DNA from: Acidobacteriota bacterium | GTDB taxonomy: Bacteria > Acidobacteriota > UBA4820 > DSQY01 | Assembly: GCA_021814085.1 (NCBI GenBank) | Contig: JAKAJA010000104.1 | Location: 1-6,598 of the forward strand | Length of the DNA stretch: 6,598 nt | Direction of reading: 5' to 3' | Shown here: piece after piece, positions 1 to 4,987 of the stretch | Position numbering within the stretch: position 1 is the stretch's first letter | Layout of the letters: every line of letters starts with the position of its first letter | Translations under genes and position numbers: made by a program | The notes under the pieces: generated by a model | Told to the model about the DNA's origin: nothing | The model's input: only the letters and a program-made list of their open reading frames with translations | Databases searched by the model: none

Positions 1-154
1 CCGCATGAGCGCAAACGCCAAGTCCATCCTGGGAGTCCTGACCCTCGCCGCGGCCAAGGATACTGCCGTGGTCGTGGAGGTGGATGGCCCGGACGAGACC
101 GCGGCCATGGAGAAGATCGCAGCCCTCATCGCGGGCAAGTTCGGGGAAGAGTGA
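1..154 (+). CDS. ptsH: HPr phosphocarrier protein, C-terminal part
   Basis: This is the last 50 codons of HPr; the 5' end lies outside the window, and base 1 is the last base of a split codon. HPr carries phosphate from Enzyme I to PTS EIIA domains in the cytoplasm. The visible protein contains the family segment NAKSILGVLTLAA followed by a helix ending GKFGEE, which matches the second half of the HPr fold. The serine of NAKS (bases 23-25) corresponds to Ser46, the site phosphorylated by HPr kinase in organisms that have it. The catalytic His15 is upstream and cannot be checked. Stop TGA (152-154) overlaps the A of the ptsI ATG by one base, so the two are probably translationally coupled. Identification is firm from the motif and from the adjacent ptsI. 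Whether it is a sugar-PTS HPr or a nitrogen-type NPr cannot be decided here. Confidence 0.9.
   Translation, partial: RMSANAKSILGVLTLAAAKDTAVVVEVDGPDETAAMEKIAALIAGKFGEE
143..147 (+). promoter_or_regulatory. Ribosome binding site of ptsI
   Basis: GGGGA inside the last codons of ptsH, six bases before ATG 154. It decides between the adjacent GTG (151) and ATG (154) starts in favour of the ATG. Confidence 0.5.
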
Positions 155-1890
155 TGCGGCTCAAGGGCATTCCCGTCTCCCCCGGCATCTCCGTGGGGAA
201 CGCCCAGATCGTCCTCGTGCAGGAAACGCCCGTCATCCGCCTTTCCATCCCCGAGGAGAGCCTGGAGGCCGAGGTGGCCCGCATGCGCGCCGCCCTCGAG
301 GCCACGATCCGCGACGTGGAAGCCCTCAAGGAGCAGGCCCGGGGCAAGCTCAGCGAGGACTTCCTCTCCATCTTCGACGCCCACGTCATCATCCTCAAGG
401 ACCCGTCCCTTTTCAACAACGCCGCGGCCCACATTCGCAACGAGCGGGTGAACGCCGAGTATGCCTTCCAGGGATCCATCCAGGACATGGTGAAAGGCCT
501 CATGGCCACGGATGACGCCTACTTCCAGGAGCGGGCCACCGACCTGGAGGACCTGCGGCGCCGGACCATCGAACATCTCGCGGGGACCGGGGCCGAGGAG
601 AGGAAGTGGAGCGGCGAGAACCTGGTCCTCCTGGCCGACACCCTCACCCCGTCGGAGACGGGCGCCATGCACCACGCGCCCATCGTGGGCTTTGCCACGG
701 AGCGCGGCGCGCGGACGTCCCACACGGCCATCATCGCGAGGTCCCTGGAAATCCCGGCCGTGGTGGGCGTGAAAGGCCTCATGGGGGCAGCCACGTCCGA
801 GGGTTCGGTGATCGTGGACGGCCTATCGGGGGTGGTCATCCTGGACCCCACCGAGGAGGAGATCGCCGAGTACCGGCTCCGCGCCGAGGCCTACAAGGAG
901 CAGCGCCGGCAGATCCTCTCCCACGCCAGGGCGGAGGCCCGAACCATCGACGGGCACAGGATTCTCGTGCTCGCCAACGTGGACCTCACGGATGAGGTGA
1001 AGAGCGCTATCGAGGTGGGGGCCAACGGCGTGGGCCTCTACCGGAGCGAGTTCCTCTTCCTGGACTGCTCCCCGGACCTGCCTTCGGAAGACCAGCACCT
1101 TGCCTATTACAACCGCATCGCCGAGCCCTTCTTTCCGCACCGAGTGGTCATCCGCACCCTGGACCTGGGCGGCGAGAAGTACTTCCACTCCGTGCTGGAC
1201 AAGAGCGAGCGAAACCCCGTTCTGGGCGTGCGGGCGGTCCGGTTCTGCCTCCTGCACCCGGAGGTGTTCAAGACCCAGTTCAGGGGTCTGCTGAGGGCTT
1301 CGGCCAAAAAGAACGTGGCCATCCTCATCCCCCTCATCACCAACCTGGAGGAACTGAAGCAGTCCCTGGTCCTCCTGGAGGAGTGCAAGGCCGAGCTCCG
1401 GGCCAAGAAGGTCCCCTTCGACGAGCACGTCCCCGTGGGGATCATGGTGGAAGTGCCCTCCACGGCCCTGACCTCGGAAGCCTTCGCCCCCCTGGTGGAC
1501 TTCTTCAGCATCGGCACCAACGACCTGATCCAGTACCTCCTCGCCATCGACCGCAACAACGACTCCGTGGCGCACCTCTACGACCCCATGCACCCCGCGG
1601 TCCTCAAGTGCCTCGCCGCGGTGGGCGAGGCGGCGGCCAAGGCCGGCAAGCCCGTGGCCGTGTGCGGCGAGGTGGCGGCCGACACCCGCATGACGCCCCT
1701 CCTCATCGGCATGGGCGTGACGGCCCTCTCCATGACCCCCTCCTCCATCCTGGACGTGAAGGCGCGCGTGCGGAACCTCTCCCTCAAGGCCTGCCAGAAG
1801 CTCGCCAAGAAGGCGCTCCAATGTCACTCGGGGCCTGAAGTGGGCGAACTCGTGGACGCGTTCATCGAGAAGGGCGACAAGGCACTGTAA
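154..1890 (+). CDS. ptsI: PTS Enzyme I (phosphoenolpyruvate-protein phosphotransferase)
   Basis: Cytoplasmic Enzyme I takes phosphate from phosphoenolpyruvate onto its own histidine and passes it to HPr. The 578-residue protein is close to the usual ~570-575. The N-terminus has the typical GIPVSPGISVG segment, followed by the helical HPr-binding part. The phospho-histidine signature GARTSHTAIIAR places the active His at residue 190 (E. coli His189). The C-terminal TIM barrel carries the second PEP-utiliser signature, FFSIGTNDLIQYLLAIDR, and the catalytic cysteine in VCGEVAAD (Cys504). All key residues are present, so the enzyme should be active. I chose ATG at 154 over the in-frame GTG at 151 because GGGGA at 143-147 is six bases from the ATG but only three from the GTG. 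It follows ptsH with a one-base overlap and faces epmA at its 3' end. Confidence 0.97.
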   Translation: MRLKGIPVSPGISVGNAQIVLVQETPVIRLSIPEESLEAEVARMRAALEATIRDVEALKEQARGKLSEDFLSIFDAHVIILKDPSLFNNAAAHIRNERVNAEYAFQGSIQDMVKGLMATDDAYFQERATDLEDLRRRTIEHLAGTGAEERKWSGENLVLLADTLTPSETGAMHHAPIVGFATERGARTSHTAIIARSLEIPAVVGVKGLMGAATSEGSVIVDGLSGVVILDPTEEEIAEYRLRAEAYKEQRRQILSHARAEARTIDGHRILVLANVDLTDEVKSAIEVGANGVGLYRSEFLFLDCSPDLPSEDQHLAYYNRIAEPFFPHRVVIRTLDLGGEKYFHSVLDKSERNPVLGVRAVRFCLLHPEVFKTQFRGLLRASAKKNVAILIPLITNLEELKQSLVLLEECKAELRAKKVPFDEHVPVGIMVEVPSTALTSEAFAPLVDFFSIGTNDLIQYLLAIDRNNDSVAHLYDPMHPAVLKCLAAVGEAAAKAGKPVAVCGEVAADTRMTPLLIGMGVTALSMTPSSILDVKARVRNLSLKACQKLAKKALQCHSGPEVGELVDAFIEKGDKAL

Positions 1891-1894
1891 GGAT

Positions 1895-1928
1895 CGAGTC
1901 AACGAGTCAACGAGCCAACGAGTCAACG
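1895..1928. repeat. Tandem 8-bp repeat array, left arm
   Basis: Four direct copies of an octamer, CGAGTCAA (three times) and CGAGCCAA (third unit), plus a trailing CG. The array begins four bases after the ptsI stop. Its units are the reverse complement of the array at 2023-2077. The 21 bases at 1900-1920 can pair with 2044-2064 with only one position not Watson-Crick, and that one is a G:U wobble in RNA. It lies outside any gene I accept. Function is unknown; a role in ending transcription between convergent genes is inference. Confidence 0.85.
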
Positions 1929-1950
1929 CAAGAGCGATGCTGTGCTCTTG
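1929..1950. terminator. Possible weak terminator hairpin after ptsI
   Basis: CAAGAGC (1929-1935) and GCTCTTG (1944-1950) form a perfect 7-bp stem with an 8-base loop, 39 bases after the ptsI stop. There is no T-run on either side, so it is not a classical Rho-independent terminator. A second small stem, CGGGA/TCCCG (1955-1968), follows directly. The position between convergent ptsI and epmA is the only other support. Confidence 0.3.
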
Positions 1951-2022
1951 ATGGCGGGAGGCTTCCCGAGCCTCTTGCTCATTTGGCTTGAGGCCTTACC
2001 GACTTGTTGCCTGGTTCACTCC

Positions 2023-2077
2023 TTGCTCGTTGTCTCGTTCCCCCGTTGGCTCGTTGGCTCGTTGTCCCATTGGCTCT
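2023..2077. repeat. Tandem 8-bp repeat array, right arm, degenerate
   Basis: Seven consecutive units in octamer register (the first is 7 bp): TTGCTCG, TTGTCTCG, TTCCCCCG, TTGGCTCG, TTGGCTCG, TTGTCCCA, TTGGCTCT. The consensus TTGGCTCG is the exact reverse complement of the CGAGCCAA unit in the left array. The copies here are more diverged than on the left. It ends seven bases before the epmA stop codon, in the gap between convergent genes. More degenerate octamer-like pieces may lie at about 1975-2022, but I cannot assign them with confidence. Confidence 0.75.
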
Positions 2078-2083
2078 ATCCCC

Positions 2084-3085
2084 TCAGCATCCGTGTCTCA
2101 CCCTGGCGAGGGGTTCCCCCAGGAGGAGGGACAGGAGGCGGTCGGCGCCGAGGGCGATGCCGGCGCAGGGGGGGAGGTGGCCGACGGCTTCGAGGAACTG
2201 GGCGTCCGCGGGATGGGGCGGCTTGCCCCCGGCCCGGCGCTCGGTTTGGTAGGCCTCGAATCGCCGCTGCTGCTGCCGCGAGTCGGTGAGCTCCGTGTAG
2301 GCGTTAGCCAGCTCCACTCCCGCGGCGTAGAGCTCGAAGCGGTCCGACACGCGGGGATCCTGGGGGTTCAGCCTGGCAAGGGCCGCCTGGAAGGCAGGGT
2401 ATCCCACCAGGGCCACGGGACGGCCCATCCGGGCCAGGGCCGGCTCCACTTCCGACACCATGAGGAAGGAGAAGCAGTCGTTCTCGCTCCAGCCCCCATC
2501 CGCTTCGGCGCCCCTGCTCCGCGCCGCGCGACGCCACGCGCCGAGGGTATGCAGGTCCCGCCAGTCCTCGCCCGCGAACCGCGCGAAGGCCTCCCCGAGG
2601 TCCATCACCTCGATTCCCGCCGTGAGGTCGCAGCGGAGGCCCCCTCGCTCCAAAACGCCGCCGGGCAGAAACCGCCGCCCTACCTCATCGAGGAGGGCCG
2701 CGCAGTCCGCCAGGATGGCCCCATGGTCCTGCCCCGCCCGGTACCACTCCAGCATGAGGAACTCGGGGCTGTGTCCACGGGATGGGGGCTCGTCGCGGAA
2801 GGCGGGGGCGAGGCAGTAGCACCGCTCCACGCCCGATGCGAGGAGCTTCTTCAAATAGAACTCGGGAGAGGTGGGCAGGAAGGCCATCCGCCCCGTGGCC
2901 CAGCCCCGCGCTTCGAAGGGATCAAGGTGCGGTTCCATGCCCGCCGCGGGGACGAGGAGCGGCGCGTCCACCTCGAGAAAGCCGCGGGAGAGGAAGAAGG
3001 AGCGCACCTGGTGGAGGAACAGGGCGCGCGCCTCGAAGAGCGGGCGACGAGAAGCGAGGTCCTGCAAAAACGCCGGTGGGTCCAA
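2084..3085 (-). CDS. epmA: EF-P lysine lysyltransferase (EpmA/GenX/PoxA), LysRS paralogue
   Basis: EpmA is a class II lysyl-tRNA synthetase paralogue without the N-terminal anticodon-binding OB domain. It attaches (R)-beta-lysine to a lysine of elongation factor P in the cytoplasm. With the TTG start at 3085 the protein has 333 residues (E. coli has 325) and starts just before the catalytic core. Visible motifs: TSPEFYLKKLL (72-82), motif 2 FRDE (96-99) with HSPEFLMLEWY (105-115), GVELANAYTELTD (from 256), and motif 3 GIALGADR (309-316). The Ala of GIAL is typical of EpmA, where LysRS usually has Gly. The start rests on GGGAGG five bases upstream; the reading frame stays open further up to an ATG at 3256, inside gatC, which I reject. 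The C-terminus ends LARVRHGC and lacks the FxxDRA-type tail common in the family. No epmB or efp gene is in the window. Confidence 0.9.
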   Translation of the reverse strand: MDPPAFLQDLASRRPLFEARALFLHQVRSFFLSRGFLEVDAPLLVPAAGMEPHLDPFEARGWATGRMAFLPTSPEFYLKKLLASGVERCYCLAPAFRDEPPSRGHSPEFLMLEWYRAGQDHGAILADCAALLDEVGRRFLPGGVLERGGLRCDLTAGIEVMDLGEAFARFAGEDWRDLHTLGAWRRAARSRGAEADGGWSENDCFSFLMVSEVEPALARMGRPVALVGYPAFQAALARLNPQDPRVSDRFELYAAGVELANAYTELTDSRQQQRRFEAYQTERRAGGKPPHPADAQFLEAVGHLPPCAGIALGADRLLSLLLGEPLARVRHGC

Positions 3086-3090
3086 GTCAG

Positions 3091-3096
3091 CCTCCC
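3091..3096 (-). promoter_or_regulatory. Ribosome binding site deciding the TTG start of epmA
   Basis: On the minus strand GGGAGG lies five bases before TTG (3085-3083). It is the only strong Shine-Dalgarno match I found near the start of the conserved core, and it yields a protein of family length. Confidence 0.6.
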
Positions 3097-3107
3097 GCAC
3101 CCATTGT

Positions 3108-3119
3108 GGCCCGTGGGCC
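3108..3119. repeat. Short inverted repeat upstream of epmA
   Basis: GGCCC and GGGCC separated by GT form a perfect 5-bp inverted repeat, 12 bases before the epmA ribosome binding site as read on the minus strand. It could be a leader stem or a protein-binding site, or chance in GC-rich DNA. Confidence 0.25.
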
Positions 3120-3147
3120 CGATCCCGGCAAGGTGCGGCACGCCGCA

Positions 3148-3162
3148 GGGCGGATGCCGCCC
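3148..3162. repeat. GC-rich hairpin in the epmA/gatC divergent region
   Basis: GGGCGG, ATG loop, CCGCCC: a perfect 6-bp stem with a 3-base loop in the intergenic region. If epmA is transcribed from near 3210, this would sit in its leader RNA. No T-run follows, and no known riboswitch is recognisable. Function is not established. Confidence 0.3.
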
Positions 3163-3208
3163 GCCGCGAGGACGACCGACAGACTTCCGCCCCCCGGTCC
3201 TTTTCCCC

Positions 3209-3215
3209 TATACTA
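3209..3215. promoter_or_regulatory. Promoter -10 element for gatC operon, possibly bidirectional
   Basis: TATACT (3209-3214) matches the sigma-70 -10 consensus at five of six positions and stands out in a GC-rich intergenic region. Transcription would begin near 3221, giving a leader of only about ten bases before the gatC ATG. No convincing -35 hexamer is visible; TTCCGC at 3185-3190 has fair spacing but a poor match. On the minus strand the same site reads TAGTAT, which keeps the key A and final T of a -10 box, so it might also serve epmA. Confidence 0.4.
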
Positions 3216-3221
3216 ACGGAT

Positions 3222-3226
3222 GGAGG
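3222..3226 (+). promoter_or_regulatory. Ribosome binding site of gatC
   Basis: GGAGG four bases before ATG 3231. It fixes the gatC start and makes the upstream in-frame reading irrelevant. Confidence 0.75.
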
Positions 3227-3230
3227 ATCT

Positions 3231-3530
3231 ATGCTGACGCGGGAAGAGTTTGACAAGCTGCAATCCCTCGCCCGCCTCCGTCTGAGCGAAGAGGAGGGCC
3301 GCTTGCTCGTGGGCCACCTGGAGCGGATCCTCCTCTACATCCGGCGCCTCGAGACCCTCTCGGCAGGGGCCTCCCTGCCGCCGGCGGAAGAAGGCGGAGC
3401 ACGGCTGCTCCTGAGGGCCGACGAGCCCAACCCCGGCCTCTCCGCCGAGGAGGCGCTCTCCGCGGCCCCGGACTTCGGGTCGGGCGCCTTCCGCGCCCCC
3501 TGGATTCTCACCTCCGAGGACCCCGAGTGA
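3231..3530 (+). CDS. gatC: Asp-tRNA(Asn)/Glu-tRNA(Gln) amidotransferase subunit C
   Basis: GatC is the small subunit of the GatCAB amidotransferase. It wraps between GatA and GatB and stabilises GatA. The 99-residue protein has the family length and layout. An N-terminal helical half (LTREEFDKLQSLARLRLSEEE, about residues 2-22) corresponds to the usual L-A-(R/K)-L-x-L-S-x-E-E pattern and is followed by LERILLYIRRLETL. A loop leads to the conserved tail RADEPNPGLSAEEALSAAPDF, ending with GAFRAPWIL, which matches the typical R-x-D-x-(x)-x-P-x-L-x-x-E-x-A-L-x-x-A-P block. It starts a probable operon from the promoter at 3209-3215, and its stop overlaps the gatA GTG by four bases (GTGA). No gatB is in the window, so the third subunit must be encoded elsewhere. 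Confidence 0.93.
   Translation: MLTREEFDKLQSLARLRLSEEEGRLLVGHLERILLYIRRLETLSAGASLPPAEEGGARLLLRADEPNPGLSAEEALSAAPDFGSGAFRAPWILTSEDPE
3516..3520 (+). promoter_or_regulatory. Ribosome binding site of gatA
   Basis: GAGGA near the end of gatC, six bases before GTG 3527. It supports the GTG start, which overlaps the gatC stop as GTGA. Confidence 0.6.
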
Positions 3531-4987
3531 CCGCACTCCACTGGTCTACGGCCCGGCAACTCCGGGACGCGGTGGGGGCGGGAGAGATCTCCTGCCAGGA
3601 GATCGTCCGGCACCACCTGAACCGCATCGAGGCCCTCAACCCTGCCCTCAACGCCTTCCTCACCGTCACCCCCGAGGGCGCCCTGAAAGAGGCCCGCCGG
3701 TGGGACGCGGCACGGGCCCAGGGCGAGCCCCTGCCTCCCCTGGCGGGAGTCCCCGTTGTCCTGAAGGACAACCTGTGCACCCGCGGGGTCCGGACCACCT
3801 GCGGCAGCCGTATCCTGGAGACCTATGCGCCCCCATATGACGCGACGGCCGTGGAGCGGCTCAGGGCCGCGGGGGCTATCATCTTGGGCAAGGCCAACAT
3901 GGACGAGTTCGCCATGGGCTCCTCCACGGAGAACTCGGCCTTCGGCCCATCGAAAAACCCGTGGGACACCTCCCGCGTCCCCGGGGGCAGCAGCGGGGGC
4001 AGCGCGGCGGCCGTGGCCGCGGGCTTGGCACCCCTCGCCCTGGGCTCGGACACGGGAGGTTCGGTGAAACAGCCCGCGGCCCTCTGCGGCCTGGTCGGGA
4101 TGCGGCCAACCTACGGCCGCGTGAGCCGACACGGCCTTGTGGCCTTCGCCAGCTCCCTCGATCAGGTGGGCCCCTTCAGCCGTACGGTGGAAGACAACCT
4201 CCTCCTCCTTTCCACCATCTCGGGACACGACCCCCGGGACAGCACGAGCGCGGAGCGCCCGGCCCTGGACGGGTTGATGCCCGATGATGGCGTCGCGGGG
4301 CTGCGCGTCGGACTCCCCAAGGAGCACTTCGGAGAAGGGGTCGATCCCGAAGCGGCGGAAGCCGTGCGGCTGTGCGCCCGCCTCCTGGAGGCCGCCGGGG
4401 CGAGGGTGGAAGAGGTTTCCCTCCCGCACGACGACTTGGCCGTAGCCACCTACTACGTCCTCGCGGACGCCGAGGCCTCCTCGAACCTGGCCCGCTATGA
4501 CGGGATCCGGTACGGCCTTTGTGCCTCCCGGGACGACCTCGCGGAGCAGTATGAGGCGACCCGCGGAGAGGGCTTCGGGGCGGAGGTCAAACGGCGCGTC
4601 CTTCTGGGCACCTTCGTCCTCTCCTCGGGGTACTACGAGGCCTACTACGGCAGGGCGCTATCGGCCCGCGCCCTCTGCCGGCAGGACTTCGAACACGCCT
4701 TCGAGCGCGTGGACCTCCTCCTGGGGCCCACGTCACCCACTCCGGCTTTCTCCCTGGGGGCGAAGGTGGACGATCCCCTCGCCATGTACCTCAGCGACGT
4801 CTTCACCATCCCCTCGTGCCTGGGCGGATTTCCCGGCCTCTCCTTCCCCTGCGGATTCTCCTCCTCCGGACTTCCCCTGGGGGCCCAGCTCGTGGGGCCC
4901 AAGTGGACCGAGGGGACCGTCTACCGCGCGGCCCTCCACCTGGAGCGGGTGCTCGGCCTCACGGACCGGCACCCGGAGGCGGCGTGA
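3527..4987 (+). CDS. gatA: Asp-tRNA(Asn)/Glu-tRNA(Gln) amidotransferase subunit A
   Basis: GatA is the glutaminase subunit. It hydrolyses glutamine and feeds ammonia to GatB, which amidates Glu-tRNA(Gln) or Asp-tRNA(Asn) in the cytoplasm. The 486-residue protein has the normal length and belongs to the amidase-signature family. The Ser-cisSer-Lys triad is complete: Lys80 in VVLKDN, Ser155 in PGGSSGGS and the nucleophile Ser179 in SDTGGSV, each one residue on from S. aureus GatA (79, 154, 178). GatA-specific blocks follow: EASSNLARYDGIRYG, EGFGAEVKRRVLLGTFVLSSGYYEAYY, and GPTSPTPAF with DDPLAMYLSDVFTIP. One oddity is Lys181, where nearly all family members have Arg in the GGS(I/V)RQPA motif. 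The GTG start overlaps gatC by four bases. The stop TGA (4985-4987) overlaps the next ATG by one base. Confidence 0.96.
   Translation: MTALHWSTARQLRDAVGAGEISCQEIVRHHLNRIEALNPALNAFLTVTPEGALKEARRWDAARAQGEPLPPLAGVPVVLKDNLCTRGVRTTCGSRILETYAPPYDATAVERLRAAGAIILGKANMDEFAMGSSTENSAFGPSKNPWDTSRVPGGSSGGSAAAVAAGLAPLALGSDTGGSVKQPAALCGLVGMRPTYGRVSRHGLVAFASSLDQVGPFSRTVEDNLLLLSTISGHDPRDSTSAERPALDGLMPDDGVAGLRVGLPKEHFGEGVDPEAAEAVRLCARLLEAAGARVEEVSLPHDDLAVATYYVLADAEASSNLARYDGIRYGLCASRDDLAEQYEATRGEGFGAEVKRRVLLGTFVLSSGYYEAYYGRALSARALCRQDFEHAFERVDLLLGPTSPTPAFSLGAKVDDPLAMYLSDVFTIPSCLGGFPGLSFPCGFSSSGLPLGAQLVGPKWTEGTVYRAALHLERVLGLTDRHPEAA
4975..4979 (+). promoter_or_regulatory. Ribosome binding site of the LysM amidase gene
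   Basis: GGAGG within the last codons of gatA, seven bases before ATG 4987. It supports that start and translational coupling with gatA. Confidence 0.7.

Noticed and set aside
823..1926. 367-codon open frame on the minus strand opposite ptsI
   Set aside because: It is a shadow of the GC-rich ptsI codons: His/Gly/Glu/Val-heavy composition, no recognisable domain, and ptsI has all its catalytic motifs.
1895..2077. CRISPR array
   Set aside because: The repeats are contiguous 8-bp units without spacers, and no cas gene is nearby.
1891..2083. Insertion-sequence remnant with inverted ends
   Set aside because: The inverted sequences are tandem octamers rather than unique terminal repeats; no transposase fragment or target duplication was found.
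1942..2289. 115-codon plus-strand open frame across the repeat region
   Set aside because: It is largely translated octamer repeat followed by antisense epmA, with low-complexity Gly/Arg at the end.
1988..3253. 421-codon plus-strand open frame opposite epmA
   Set aside because: Low-complexity Arg/Gly/Pro/Glu translation with no domain; the minus-strand epmA is clearly conserved. It would also overlap the gatC start.
3086..3256. 57-residue N-terminal extension of epmA from an ATG at 3256
   Set aside because: It would start inside gatC and run through its promoter and ribosome binding site. The extra residues are Arg/Ser-rich and do not resemble an EpmA N-terminus; the TTG at 3085 has a strong ribosome binding site.
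3335..4429. 364-codon minus-strand open frame opposite gatC and gatA
   Set aside because: Antisense artefact of high GC; no motif, and it spans two well-identified genes.
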